Of a DNA stretch of 64,000 nucleotides, positions 1 to 8,666 are shown piece after piece. Source of the stretch: Streptomyces sp. NBC_01231 (GTDB lineage Bacteria > Actinomycetota > Actinomycetes > Streptomycetales > Streptomycetaceae); assembly GCA_035999765.1 (NCBI GenBank), contig CP108521.1, positions 10,974,001 through 11,038,000 on the forward strand. The letters are read 5' to 3'. Below the pieces are notes generated by a model, which was not told the DNA's origin, ran no database searches, and saw only the letters and a list, made by a program, of their open reading frames with translations. The translations under genes and the position numbers were made by a program. Every line of letters begins with the position of its first letter. Within the stretch, counting starts at the first letter, position 1.

Positions 1-127
1 TGGCGTAAGTAAACGCCGTGGATTCGAGCTCGCGAGCGACGACGGCCTGGCCGAGAAGTAGACGAGCGATCCCCTGCCGGGCACGTCGCGGCGAGGGCCT
101 CGGTCGTGCACAGCTTAGGGTCCCTAC

Positions 128-364
128 GTGGCACACACCTTCGAAGAACTCGTGGAGAAGCAACGCGCCGCCGACCAGGCGCACGCGACCGTCCAGGCCC
201 TACGCGACCAAGGCGACCCGCCCGCATACGAGACCGCGTGGCAGGCATGGCGCGACCTTGCCCAAGACGTGCAGGCCGCAGTCACCGAGCATGCGAAAGA
301 GCAGGGCGCGATGCGGGCCGGCGTGGAGCTTGAGGTGAAGCAGACGGTCCGGCATAGCGAGTAG
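128..364 (+). CDS. small hypothetical protein
   Basis: A 78-residue, mostly helical and charged protein that starts at GTG (MAHTFEELVEKQ...). It has no signal peptide, membrane segment or catalytic motif. The composition (many Ala, Arg, Glu, Gln; G/C third positions) looks like genuine Streptomyces coding sequence, and I have an impression of similar small proteins in that genus, but I cannot assign a function. It ends 10 bp before the stop of the convergent truncated MFS gene, so it may lie at the recombination point that removed the rest of that gene. Confidence 0.5.
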   Translation: MAHTFEELVEKQRAADQAHATVQALRDQGDPPAYETAWQAWRDLAQDVQAAVTEHAKEQGAMRAGVELEVKQTVRHSE

Positions 365-373
365 CGAGTTCAC

Positions 374-1045
374 TCAGGTGGCGGCGGCGAGAGCGGCGGT
401 CGGGGCGAGGAAGGAGCGGTCGGTCAGGCGGCGGGCGAGGTCGGCGATGGTCTGTCGCTTGTGGGGCAGCGGCGGTACGGCGGGTACGGCGAGTGCGGCC
501 CACAAGGCGACGGCGGCCGCGCACATGGACATCACGGTGAACAGCAGGCGCAGGCTGCCCGCCCAGACCAGAACGCCGCCGAGGAGGGGGCCGAGGGTGT
601 AGCCGATGGACTTGTAGAAGCCGTAACTGCCGAACGCGCGGCCCCGCTTGGCCGCCGGGTTGAGGCGGGCGACCATGGCGGAGGCTGAGGGCGAGAAGGC
701 GGAGGCAGCGGCGCCCTGGCCCAGGCGGGCCGCCCACAGCCAGCCGGGACTGTCCGCGACCGCGTACAGCGTGGAGGCGGCGGCGAAGGCGATCAGACCG
801 CCGAGGAGAACCGGCTTGCCGCCGATCCGGTCAGCGAGCGAGCCGAAGACCGGCTTGAGCACTATCTCGGCGCCGTCGTAGAGGGCGAGCAGACCGCCCA
901 GGACCAGCAGTGAGGTGACCGCGTCCTCGGAGAACCCGCCGAGGTTGGCGGCGTGTGCGCCGAAGGCGGTGGTGAACCCGGCTGCGTACAGCGGCCACAT
1001 GGCCTGCTTCGCGGCGGCGGCCGGACCTATGGGCTGATGGCTCAT
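374..1045 (-). pseudogene. MFS transporter, N-terminal half only
   Basis: About 223 residues on the minus strand, from an ATG preceded by GAGGAC. The sequence matches the first half of a major facilitator transporter: six hydrophobic helices, with the MFS loop signature GSLADRIGGKPVLLGG between helices 2 and 3. It then enters the cytoplasmic linker and stops after FLAPTAALAAAT, where helix 7 should begin. Full MFS proteins have about 400 residues and 12 helices, so the C-terminal half is missing. The sequence beyond the stop belongs to an unrelated small gene, which suggests truncation by rearrangement. The transport substrate cannot be inferred. Confidence 0.75.
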
Positions 1046-1135
1046 CACGCGTCCTCGTCGATCACAACATCAAGGTGCGCGACGTCGGCCAGAAGGTTCG
1101 CGCTGACCGTACTGATCCGGTCTGAGGAAGGAAGT

Positions 1136-1183
1136 GCCCCGGGGCGGGCAGGCGACGGGGGGTGCACCTTCCCGCCCCGGGGC
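1136..1183. terminator. GC-rich hairpin, possible terminator
   Basis: A perfect 13-bp inverted repeat (GCCCCGGGGCGGG at 1136-1148, complement at 1171-1183) with a 22-nt loop. It follows a short plus-strand coding-like tail ending at a TGA near 1125. No T-run follows, as is common in Streptomyces terminators. Confidence 0.4.
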
Positions 1184-1377
1184 GCAATGACCCGCACGGG
1201 GGAAGCGGGTATTGCGCAGCCGTCATGACGGCTTACCGGCTACAGCGTACCGGGCACCGCACGTGTCACCCCGGCAGTCGCCGGCCGTCGGCCCGGGTCA
1301 GGCAGCCTCCGCCACGAGCAGCAGCGGTCCTGGCCCGGCACGTCAAGGGGCCGCCCCACGGAGACCCACCCGGACCT

Positions 1378-1474
1378 GTGCGACGACTGCAAGCAGCGAG
1401 CCATCACCACCGAACGCTAAGCCGAGCTCATCGAGCACGGGCACCAGGAGCAGGACTCGCGCTTCCGTTCCTGA
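1378..1474 (+). pseudogene. C-terminal remnant of a Cys-containing small protein
   Basis: Reading through one in-frame TAA, this stretch encodes ETHPDLCDDCKQRAITTER, then AELIEHGHQEQDSRFRS and a TGA at about 1472-1474. The CxxC pair and charged tail look like the end of a small zinc-binding Streptomyces protein. The nonsense codon and missing upstream frame indicate decay. The hairpin 30 bp downstream would be its terminator. Confidence 0.3.
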
Positions 1475-1502
1475 TCGGGCGTGCCCCCGTCCTGGAGCGC
1501 CT

Positions 1503-1549
1503 GATGCCCGTGGCCCTCTCGAACAACTCCGAGGGGGCCACGGGGCATC
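1503..1549. terminator. strong hairpin terminator
   Basis: A long, nearly perfect stem of about 19 bp: GATGCCCGTGGCC... at 1503-1521 pairs with its complement at 1530-1549. It lies between two converging gene remnants and probably served as a bidirectional terminator. Confidence 0.5.
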
Positions 1550-1573
1550 AAGCTGACGCTGCTGTGGGCAGTG

Positions 1574-1690
1574 TCAGGCCGAGTTGTCAGCCACGAGCAG
1601 CGTCCGTAGCCGGTACCGGCCGTGACGCAGGTGGGCTCGCACGGTTGCCTCGGACAGCTACAACTCCTTGGCGATCTCCCGTGGAGGCCT
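1574..1690 (-). pseudogene. HTH (LuxR/sigma-type) C-terminal remnant
   Basis: On the minus strand the sequence reads REIAKEL, a TAG stop, then LSEATVRAHLRHGRYRLR and a short tail ending at a TGA at 1574-1576. IAKEL-x-LSEATVRAHL is the recognition-helix pattern of LuxR or sigma-70 region 4 HTH domains. Only the last 35-40 codons remain, with an internal stop. The fragment breaks off at about 1688, exactly where the duplicated Ku segment begins, so that boundary is a recombination junction. Confidence 0.45.
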
Positions 1691-1769
1691 CGGACGGCTG
1701 CTGCAGGAGGCCGGGGGAGTGGGCGGGTCTTAGGCTGGAGATGCTCGGGGCTGGCTGCGGAGGTTTCCC

Positions 1770-2681
1770 ATGCCCCGAACCATCTGGTCCGGTGCCATCT
1801 CGTTTGGCCTGGTCACCGTGCCTATCCACGTGCAGTCCGCGACCGAGGACCATTCGATCCGCTTCCACCAGTACCACCTGGAAGACATGGGCCGGGTGCG
1901 TACGCGCAAGGTGTGCGAGGTGGAGGACCGGGAGGTTGCCCAGTCGGAGATCGGCAAGGGCTACGAGCTGACCAAGACGCAGGTCATCCCGATCTCGGAC
2001 GCGGAGCTGCGGGAGCTGCCGCTGCCGACCGCAAAGGCGATCGAGATCGAGGCGTTCGTGCCGCTCGGCAGTATCGACCCGATCCAGATCGGCGAGGGCT
2101 ACTACCTCGCCCCGGACGGGGCCGTCGCGGCGAAGCCCTACAGGCTGCTGGTGCAGGCGCTGGGCAGGTCGTCGAAGGTGGCCGTCGCGAAGTACGCGTG
2201 GAGCGGCAGGGAGAGGCTGGGGCTTTTGCGGGTGCGGGACAACGTCATTGTGCTGCATGCGATGCACTGGCCGGATGAGATCCGCGACCCTGCCGAGCTG
2301 CTGCCGCCGCCGACGGAGGTCTCCGAGGAGGAGATCGAGGGCGCGCTGGCGCTGATGGAGTCGATGACCCGCGACGACCTTGAGGGGCCGGAGTTCGAGG
2401 ACGCTTACACGGACGCCATGGCGAAGATCATCGAGGCGAAGCGGGAGGACCGTGAGCTTCCCGAGGTGCCGGAGCCCGAGAAGCCGGGTGAGGTGCTCGA
2501 TCTGATGGCCGCGCTGACGGAGTCCGTGAACAAGGCCAAGGCTTCCCGCGGCGAGGACAATGAGGCGGCGGTGCACGAGCTGCCGAAGAAGGCCACGGCC
2601 AAGAAGGCGACGGCGAAGAAGCAGCCGGCCAAGAAGGCCACCGCGAAGAAGACCTCGGGTCGCCGCCCGCGCAGCGCCTGA
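1770..2681 (+). CDS. ku: Ku protein, copy A (non-homologous end joining)
   Basis: A 303-residue bacterial Ku homologue. Ku dimers thread onto double-strand DNA ends and recruit LigD in non-homologous end joining. The N-terminus MPRTIWSGAISFGLVTVPI is the family signature, and the core beta-barrel spans about residues 1-250. The C-terminal tail (about 265-303) is a lysine/alanine-rich AKKAT-type repeat ending GRRPRSA, as in actinobacterial Ku proteins with DNA-binding tails. The ATG is preceded by GCGGAGG at good spacing. No ligD is adjacent. A nearly identical paralogue lies at 35194-36123 with a tail six residues longer. Confidence 0.95.
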   Translation: MPRTIWSGAISFGLVTVPIHVQSATEDHSIRFHQYHLEDMGRVRTRKVCEVEDREVAQSEIGKGYELTKTQVIPISDAELRELPLPTAKAIEIEAFVPLGSIDPIQIGEGYYLAPDGAVAAKPYRLLVQALGRSSKVAVAKYAWSGRERLGLLRVRDNVIVLHAMHWPDEIRDPAELLPPPTEVSEEEIEGALALMESMTRDDLEGPEFEDAYTDAMAKIIEAKREDRELPEVPEPEKPGEVLDLMAALTESVNKAKASRGEDNEAAVHELPKKATAKKATAKKQPAKKATAKKTSGRRPRSA

Positions 2682-2716
2682 CCACGGGAGTGGAACGCTG
2701 GCATCTGCCGGCAGAC

Positions 2717-2927
2717 CTACGCGTCGGGTTCCTGGCGCAGGTCCAGGAAGAACCGCAGCCGCACGCCGGGCTCGCCTGGTTCCCAGGTCGTACGCTCCGC
2801 CGGCGCGATGGCACACCGCGCGGCGAGCAGCTCCTGGACCGCGAAAGGCGGTCTCGTCATCCGCGGCCGCGACCTCCACCACGGCCAGGCCCGGCACGGC
2901 CACGTGGGCGTCGTTGATCTGCTTCAT
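2717..2927 (-). pseudogene. DUF6207-like small protein, frameshifted (copy A)
   Basis: The minus strand starts MKQINDAHVAVPGLAVVEVA and continues in frame to DDETAF. One extra T in the TTT CGC run then shifts the frame. Moving by one base restores AVQELLAARCAIAPAERTTW and ends ...FFLDLRQEPDA-stop. The start-to-stop distance is 211 nt, which is 70 codons plus one base. The reconstructed protein resembles the small Streptomyces DUF6207 family of unknown function. The same frameshift is present in copy B, so it predates the duplication. Confidence 0.65.
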
Positions 2928-2997
2928 GCCTGGCACGACGTGCCGACGCCCCGGGAGGTTCCTCCGTCCGGACGGCTTCACCCGGTCGGGGACGCGG

Positions 2998-3198
2998 CTA
3001 GGTGCGGGTGCTGACGTAGCGCACGGCCGTCCCCCACTGCTCCAGCACTGGGGCCATGCACCACTGACACAGGGGACTGCCGCCGCTGCCGTACTTGTGG
3101 GTCTTGCGCTGGCACCTGGCACACAGGCCGACCCGGTCACCGGGGCAGGTCAGTGCGGACGGGTCCGGCTCGGAGACCGGGGGCGCGGGCATCGACAT
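2998..3198 (-). CDS. small zinc-ribbon protein (copy A)
   Basis: About 66 residues if started at MSMPAPPVSEP; an upstream in-frame start at 3225 would give 75. It carries CPGDRVGLCARC and, after a short spacer, CQWC, a Cys pattern suited to a zinc ribbon. The tail WGTAVRYVSTRT completes it. The protein is identical in copy B, which supports it being real and selected while neighbouring genes decayed. No enzymatic motif is visible; a nucleic-acid-binding or structural role is only a guess. Confidence 0.55.
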   Translation of the reverse strand: MSMPAPPVSEPDPSALTCPGDRVGLCARCQRKTHKYGSGGSPLCQWCMAPVLEQWGTAVRYVSTRT

Positions 3199-3491
3199 CT
3201 TGGGTCCTGTTCTGGTGACGACCACCAGTCACCTCACCCGCAGGATATCCGGCGAATGACACGAGTGTTCGAGCCACACCGGGTGTGGTCCGGCATTACG
3301 GAACCGATGGCGTCGTGCTGCTCGTCAGCCGCCGAACAGAGGGACGTCAGCGGTGGGCGCGGTACCAGCGGGCCCAACCATGACCTGGGCACGCCCGACC
3401 AGGGGCCCGACCGCAGCGGGTCAGCATGCTGCCGCACCTCGCCGACCTGGCCGGTAGAGGTGCCTGCCATCTCGTCACTACTATCGAACAC

Positions 3492-3878
3492 ATGCTCGAA
3501 AAACCGGCTCCGCGTGTGACCGTCACCCTTCCCGGGGGTCGTGTCGTCCACGGCCGTCTCCACGCCCGCCGACAGGACACCGACGGCCGCTGGTGGTACG
3601 AGGTCTCGCTGCCCGTGCCCGCCGCAGCCGTCCATCCCCAGGACGGCGAGGAGTACAGTCACGTCCCGACCGAACGCGCCGCCGGGACGCAGTGGGTACT
3701 CCAAGCCCTCCGCCACGACACCCCAGAGCAGCGCGCCCTGATCCTCCACCGGGCCGGCTGCTGGGCCGCCGAAGGACACCTCACCCCCGCCGACGACACG
3801 CAGGCCCGCATTTTCCTCCGCGAGGTGTGGGCCACGGCATGCGACGCCTGCCACCCGGCACCGCAGGCGCAGGGGTAG
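3492..3878 (+). CDS. DUF6233-like hypothetical protein (copy A)
   Basis: 128 residues starting MLEKPAPRVTVTLPGG. The first half predicts as beta strands with the WWYEVSL motif. The second half has the HRAGCW...ARIFLREVWATACDACHP pattern, with a Cys early and CxxC at the end, resembling the tail of the Streptomyces DUF6233 family (short form). The function is unknown. The copy at 37580-37966 differs at about a dozen residues, mostly conservative changes, which suggests both copies have been under selection. Family assignment is from memory of the pattern and is tentative. Confidence 0.6.
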   Translation: MLEKPAPRVTVTLPGGRVVHGRLHARRQDTDGRWWYEVSLPVPAAAVHPQDGEEYSHVPTERAAGTQWVLQALRHDTPEQRALILHRAGCWAAEGHLTPADDTQARIFLREVWATACDACHPAPQAQG

Positions 3879-4077
3879 GAGTCGAGTCACGGCAGATACG
3901 CACTCTGACCTGCGGTGGTCGGGTTCGTGGTTGAAAGCCAGGCGGTAGTCCAGGGCGCGGTCGCGGATCCGCATCGGAGCGCAGCCCGTGCCAACAATGG
4001 GGCAGGTGCGAGCAACTCGACGATCGGTCACTGGCCGGGGGAGTCGCGAACGCGCGGTCGCATGTTGCCCCAGACGA

Positions 4078-4106
4078 AAGCGGCGGGGCATTCGCCCCGC
4101 CGCTTC
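4078..4106. terminator. rho-independent-type hairpin
   Basis: AAGCGGCGGGGC, a 4-nt loop, then GCCCCGCCGCTT: a perfect 12-bp GC-rich stem flanked by A/T bases. It lies 18 bp downstream of the minus-strand small membrane protein gene and probably terminates it. Confidence 0.7.
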
Positions 4107-4123
4107 TGCCGGTTCACCCTGGG

Positions 4124-4282
4124 CTACTGCTTCTTGCTGTCGTCCTCCTTGATGAAGTAGGCCAGGAGGCCGACCACCACCACCGCGACCCCGACCGCAC
4201 TCCCCATTTCGGGGTCGCGGTAGGCGACGTAGCCGACGATCAGGGCCACGATGGTGAGGAGCAGGAGTGTCCGGGTATCCAT
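4124..4282 (-). CDS. small two-helix membrane protein
   Basis: 52 residues starting at MDTRTLLLLTIVALIVGYVA. The ATG is preceded by GAGGTGG at ideal spacing, so I prefer it to the longer frame that opens at 4408. There are two hydrophobic segments (residues about 5-18 and 28-45) and a charged tail EDDSKKQ. Size and topology suggest a small inner-membrane protein of unknown role. It is monocistronic, with a strong terminator hairpin directly downstream. Confidence 0.6.
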   Translation of the reverse strand: MDTRTLLLLTIVALIVGYVAYRDPEMGSAVGVAVVVVGLLAYFIKEDDSKKQ

Positions 4283-5093
4283 ACTTGGACCACCTCTGTG
4301 GTAGTGGGACCCGTCGTATCCGTTCCGTCCAAAGATTGGTCGGCGGGTCCCGCTTCGCTTGCCTTCGTAGAGATAGATACCCATCAGGTCCGTTAAGGAC
4401 TGTGTCATCTATCGGGCATAGCCTGTCAATTGGTGTGACATGGGCGCCCATTTTGGGCATGCCTGTGCCTATATCAGGGCATTTGTCACCCCTTGGAAAG
4501 TTGATGGTTTCCTGCGGAAACGCGGATGATCTTCAGTAGTCCCTGGGCCCGTGTCGGCTCATTCAGGAGCTGCCGACTGTGACTCTGATGGATCGAGGAC
4601 CTAGTGGTGCAACCCCCGGCCGCGGGCCGCTCCGTGCGCACTTACAGGATCCACACGGGGGGTTATGGGCTGGGTGAGCGACTTTTTACGAACAAGGGGT
4701 CGCGCGGGGCTGGTGGAAGCGCGGCAAGATCAGCTCGTGACACGTCGAAGGCTGAGCGCGGGGCCGACCACGCGAATCACGGAGCGGCACAGCGAGTCCC
4801 GCCAGGACCGTAGCCGTGTACGTCCAGTCGGGCAGCGCCAGCTACGGCCGACGCCTGGGCCGGGCTGACCTCGCGCCAGATCAAGGCCCGCCGGGCCGCC
4901 CGCCTCGTCGTCGCGGCCGGCGGGAACGCCGACTACGTCGATGTCGTCTCGCTCAATGACATCGATGCGGCCATGGGCGCCGCGCGGACCAGGGCGGGCG
5001 AGCTGCCCAGGAGACGGCGGAGCTACTTCAGGATCCCTGATCCGTTACGGCCGAGCCAGCAACTGCCCGACGGCACCGGTACGTCCTTGGGGC
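4283..5093. other. intergenic region with inverted repeats and possible debris
   Basis: No convincing gene. The left part (4390-4560) is AT-richer than the surroundings and holds two operator-like inverted repeats: TGTCA-n7-TGACA at about 4425-4441 and GTTTCCTGCGGAAAC at 4507-4521. The right part (about 4838-5209) has an open plus frame reading LTSRQIKARRAARLV and NADYVDVVSLNDIDAAM, which looks like protein but has no clear start and overlaps the next gene in another frame. It may be a gene fragment. Confidence 0.4.
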
Positions 5094-6938
5094 ATGACGT
5101 CTGGTACACCCGAACCGCCATCCAGTACCCCGCCGTCGTGGCCGCACTGCGGCCACGACGCCACCCCGGCCGATCCGGTCGGCTGCCGTGGCATCCACGT
5201 CGGCGGTAATACAGCCTGCCTGGCTCACTTGGACGAGGCCGACCGCACCGCCTACCTCGCGGCTCTGGCACCCGGCGCCGACATCGACCACTGCGGCACC
5301 CCGTTCACCCCGGAACTACTGGACCTGCTGCTCGCCGCCCTACACGAGCCCACCGCGGGTACACCTCACATCGGCGCCGCCGGATTCTACGGGGCGTCCT
5401 TCTCCGGCGACGCCCGGTTCGAGAGAACTTCCTTCTCCGGCTTCGCCCGGTTCGGCCGGGTGTCCTTCTCCGACGCCACATTCGACGGGGCGTCCTTCTC
5501 CAGCGTCGCCGACTTCGGCGGGGCGTCCTTCTCCGGCAACGCCGAGTTCAGCCACGCTTCCTTCTCCACGCTCGCCACGTTCGGCCGGGCGTCCTTCTCC
5601 GGCGACGTCTGGTTCTTAGGAGCGTCCTTCTCCAACGTCGCCCGGTTCGGCCGGGCGTCCTTCTCCGGCGATGCTGGATTCCATGGAGCATCCTTCTCTG
5701 ATGCCGAGTTCGGAGGGGCGTGCTTCTCCAAAGACGCTGCTTTCGACGGGGCGTCCTTCTCCGGCAACGTCTGGTTCGACGGAGCGTCCTTCTCCAGCGA
5801 CGCCGGGTTCCGCGGGGTGCAGTTCGAGATGGCGCTCCACCTGGGGCCGCTGATGTGCGGTAAGCGGGTGGTGTTGGACGGTGCGGTGTTCCAGCAGCCG
5901 GTGACGGTGGAGATCGCCGCCCGCCAGGTGAGCTGTGCGCGCACCAGGTGGGCATCTACCGCCACGCTTCACCTGCGCTACGCCGAGTTGAACCTGAGGG
6001 ACGCGGTCTTCGAGTACCCCGTGGTGGTGGCTGCGCGCCCGGACCCCTTTCTCCGCGTTGGGACAGGTGACCCGCTGCCAGAGACCCAGTTGTCCGGCCA
6101 GGAGCCCGGTGTGCGCCTGGCCGTGGTGGCCGGGGTGGATGCCGCGCACCTGGCGCTGCAGGACATCGACCTGAGCATCTGTCGGTTCGCCGGCGCCGTC
6201 CACCTCGACCAGTTGAAGGTGGACGGCTGGTGCACCTTCGCAGCCGCCCCCACAGGTTGGGGCGGGCGCTTCCCCTTGCGGTGGAGCCGGCGCAACACGC
6301 TGACCGAAGAGCACCACTGGCGTGCGCGCACCGCCCGCGATCTCACTCGGGCCCGGGGGTGGACCGCACCACCTGAGGGAGCACTCAAGCTGCGGCCGGC
6401 AGCGGTGGCGGCGCTGTACCGGCAGTTGCGCAAGTCGCTGGAGGACGGCAAGAACGAGCCGGACGCCGCCGACTTCTACTATGGCGAATGCGAGATGCGC
6501 CGTCACGACACCACCCGGCCCTGGGGGGAGCGGGCGCTGTTGGCCGCCTACTGGGCCCTGTCCGGGTACGGGCTGCGCGCCACCCGCGCACTGACCTGGC
6601 TGGGGGCGGCGATGGCCGCCACGGTCGCGGTGATGGTGTTGTGGGGCCTGCCCGCCGACGACCCGAATCCGACCATCACCGGCCGCCAGACCGGCCAGGC
6701 CATCAGTCTGACTACTGAGACCCCCGACCCGGTCAACCCCACCGGCCCGCTGACTGAACGCGTCACCACCGAACGGGGTGAGAAAGCCCTGCGGGTGGTG
6801 ATCAACTCGGTGATCTTCCGCTCCTCTGGCCAGGACCTCACCACCACCGGCACCTACGCCGAAATGCTGTCCCGGCTGGCCGAACCCGTCCTCCTCGGCC
6901 TGGCCGTCCTCGCCGTCCGCAGCCGCGTCAAACGCTGA
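5094..6938 (+). CDS. pentapeptide-repeat protein with C-terminal membrane segments
   Basis: 614 residues from the ATG of MTSGTPEPPSS; the longer frame from 4941 has atypical composition. The N-terminus holds CGHD and further Cys residues, possibly metal binding. Residues about 95-245 are a very regular run of GASFSGDARF-type units, i.e. double pentapeptides with Phe at the centre, predicted to form a right-handed quadrilateral beta-helix. A middle region without repeats follows, then a membrane helix (LGAAMAATVAVMVLWGLP) and a second hydrophobic C-terminal segment. Related Streptomyces proteins are probably membrane-anchored scaffolds of unknown function. The near-identical 30-bp DNA units should be prone to slippage. 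Confidence 0.8.
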   Translation: MTSGTPEPPSSTPPSWPHCGHDATPADPVGCRGIHVGGNTACLAHLDEADRTAYLAALAPGADIDHCGTPFTPELLDLLLAALHEPTAGTPHIGAAGFYGASFSGDARFERTSFSGFARFGRVSFSDATFDGASFSSVADFGGASFSGNAEFSHASFSTLATFGRASFSGDVWFLGASFSNVARFGRASFSGDAGFHGASFSDAEFGGACFSKDAAFDGASFSGNVWFDGASFSSDAGFRGVQFEMALHLGPLMCGKRVVLDGAVFQQPVTVEIAARQVSCARTRWASTATLHLRYAELNLRDAVFEYPVVVAARPDPFLRVGTGDPLPETQLSGQEPGVRLAVVAGVDAAHLALQDIDLSICRFAGAVHLDQLKVDGWCTFAAAPTGWGGRFPLRWSRRNTLTEEHHWRARTARDLTRARGWTAPPEGALKLRPAAVAALYRQLRKSLEDGKNEPDAADFYYGECEMRRHDTTRPWGERALLAAYWALSGYGLRATRALTWLGAAMAATVAVMVLWGLPADDPNPTITGRQTGQAISLTTETPDPVNPTGPLTERVTTERGEKALRVVINSVIFRSSGQDLTTTGTYAEMLSRLAEPVLLGLAVLAVRSRVKR

Positions 6939-7298
6939 GCACCGCCTACACCGTGTGACGCGGGTCGGAGCCTCAATACGGGCTGCCACCGCCCCTTCCG
7001 ACCTCCCTACCAATCCCCCTACCAAAGCCCCTACCGTCGCCTGCGTTAAGCTGTCCGGTGTTTGCGCAGGCCAGGCCCCTTGTCCAGCCCCAACCACCGG
7101 TCCCGACAACCCTCTTCTCTCTTTCTGTGCGCGCCTGACTGCTGGAGGGGGATTGTCTGTGGTGGGTGGCAGGGTGAGTGGTGGCGAGATCTGAGGGAGG
7201 GGCGGCCGCGTATCCGTGTTGCGGCCCGGCAGCGCCGGTCCGCTGCCCGGGGCCAGGCCCCGGGCAGGGGCGAGCAGGAGTAGGAGGGGCGGGCAGCA
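6939..7298 (+). promoter_or_regulatory. upstream region of replication-relaxation gene
   Basis: About 360 bp without a gene. It contains a pyrimidine-rich run of CCCCTACCAA-type repeats at 7005-7035, and TGTCCGGTG followed by TTTGCGCAGG at 7052-7070. Nearly the same bipartite motif occurs at 10569-10590 upstream of the HTH/membrane regulator. A shared promoter or operator element is plausible but not proven. Confidence 0.35.
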
Positions 7299-8666
7299 GT
7301 GGGCGGTTCGAAGACGTACCCGTACGGATCCACGGCGACAGTCCGCGGCCATGTGCTTGCCGCGCTCGGGGTGTTGAAGGTGGCCAGCGCCGATCAGGTA
7401 CGCCGGCTGATGTGCCCGGGCCACAAAGACAACAAGGCCATCCGCAACGCCTGCCTCGACCTCGCCCGCCATGGGCTGACGGTGTCGGAGGGCAGCGCCC
7501 GCGACGGCAACAAACTGTGGGGCCTCACGCCGCTCGGCCTGGACGCCGCTGCGGAAGTCCTTGGCCGCCCCCTGGGCGAGATGGGCGGCACCGCACGCGG
7601 TGCGGGACGCTCTGGAGCCCCGCACGCAATGGCCGTCAACGAGACCATCATCGCGTTCACCCAGAGCCTGCCGCAGCCCACCCGCCCCCTGCGCCGCCCG
7701 CCCACATCCGCGCCACCGACACCGGCGCCTGCGCCTGGCCCGGCCGGGATCGGCAGCGTCGCCTCCTGGGCCACCGAGGTCTCCCACAACCTTCCCAGCA
7801 CCGGCCGGAACCGGGCGAGCGTGCGGGCCGACGCGGTCCTCCAGGCGCCGGAAGCGGGCCTGCCCGTGCTGCTCATGGAGGTCGACAACTGCACCGAGGC
7901 CGACGAGCTGCTGGCCGGGAAGTTCGACCGCTACCGCCGGTTCTTCCGCTTGAAGGCCAAGGACCACCAGGGCCTCGACCTCCCCATGTGGCGCACCCTC
8001 TACCCGGCCACTGGGCGGGAGGGACACCCGCCCATCGCCGTCGTGTTCAACCCCGGTATCCGCCTCGGCGAGCGCGCCCTGAAAAACCGCATGAACAACG
8101 TCATGCACCTGGCCCGCGAAATCTGGTCCGGCAGCTACCAGCGCATGGGCGCCCTGCAACAGGACGACGAAGACGGCTACTACGACTACACCGACGCCAT
8201 CCCCGTCCTGTTCACCACCCTTGACCGTCTCCAGAAACAGGGCCCCCTCGCTGAGATCTGGTGGCGATGCGGGCACGGCCAATGGGAAGACCTCTCCACC
8301 GCCCTGGCCAACCCCAACGACATCGACGCCTGGCACCAACGCGACGAAGAACGCCAGCGCCGACGCGAGCAACAGCGAGAGGCACAACGCCAGCAGGCAA
8401 CACGGGAAACCACCGCGTGGGGGCAGACTCCGGCACCGGACGGGCGCCAGCAGCTCCGTGAGCACCTGGAGGCGCAGCACAGCCCCAATGGCCCCGCTAC
8501 AGCGCCGGCCTCCTGCGAGCGCTGCGGCCTGGCCCGCGGAGGCCAGCCAGGTGTGAGCTACGACGACGCACCCCCCGAGGACGGCCGCCACTGCCCCGAC
8601 TGCCGAACCGACCTCGCCCATCAACCCTCAGGACTCCTCAAAGCTCTCTTGGGCCGCCGCTCCTGA
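7299..8666 (+). CDS. replication-relaxation family protein
   Basis: 455 residues. The N-terminal half shows the winged-helix-like pattern of the replication-relaxation family: HVLAALGVLKVASADQVRRL, DLARHGLTVSEGS and a LWGLTPLGLDAA segment, followed by a nuclease-like region with a conserved MEVDNC motif and FDRYRRFF. The C-terminus has a CERCGLARGG...CPDC zinc-ribbon-like pair. Members are typical of Streptomyces plasmids and conjugative elements and are linked to plasmid replication or relaxation, although the biochemistry is poorly known. It suggests that this part of the window derives from an integrated plasmid. Confidence 0.75.
   Translation: MGGSKTYPYGSTATVRGHVLAALGVLKVASADQVRRLMCPGHKDNKAIRNACLDLARHGLTVSEGSARDGNKLWGLTPLGLDAAAEVLGRPLGEMGGTARGAGRSGAPHAMAVNETIIAFTQSLPQPTRPLRRPPTSAPPTPAPAPGPAGIGSVASWATEVSHNLPSTGRNRASVRADAVLQAPEAGLPVLLMEVDNCTEADELLAGKFDRYRRFFRLKAKDHQGLDLPMWRTLYPATGREGHPPIAVVFNPGIRLGERALKNRMNNVMHLAREIWSGSYQRMGALQQDDEDGYYDYTDAIPVLFTTLDRLQKQGPLAEIWWRCGHGQWEDLSTALANPNDIDAWHQRDEERQRRREQQREAQRQQATRETTAWGQTPAPDGRQQLREHLEAQHSPNGPATAPASCERCGLARGGQPGVSYDDAPPEDGRHCPDCRTDLAHQPSGLLKALLGRRS

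Larger units (their letters stand above)
1688..3878 (+). repeat. 2.2-kb segmental duplication, copy A
   Basis: Copy A of a direct repeat whose second copy is at 35112-37966. It contains Ku, a frameshifted DUF6207-like gene, a zinc-ribbon gene and a DUF6233-like gene in the same order and orientation. Homology begins at CCTCGGACGGCTGCTGCAGG, about 80 bp before the Ku start, and runs to the end of the DUF6233-like gene. The copies are highly similar except for a cluster of silent changes near the Ku start, scattered indels in the spacer at 3240-3490, and a 646-bp insertion present only in copy B. Confidence 0.9.

Noticed and set aside
1587..3140. 517-residue minus-strand frame over the Ku gene
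   Set aside because: Antisense shadow of Ku; only short true minus-strand genes (DUF6207-like and zinc ribbon) lie at its right end.
5616..8624. 1002-residue open frame on the minus strand
   Set aside because: It runs antisense to the pentapeptide and replication-relaxation genes, has Val/Gly/Arg-rich composition without domains, and is a GC-rich shadow frame.
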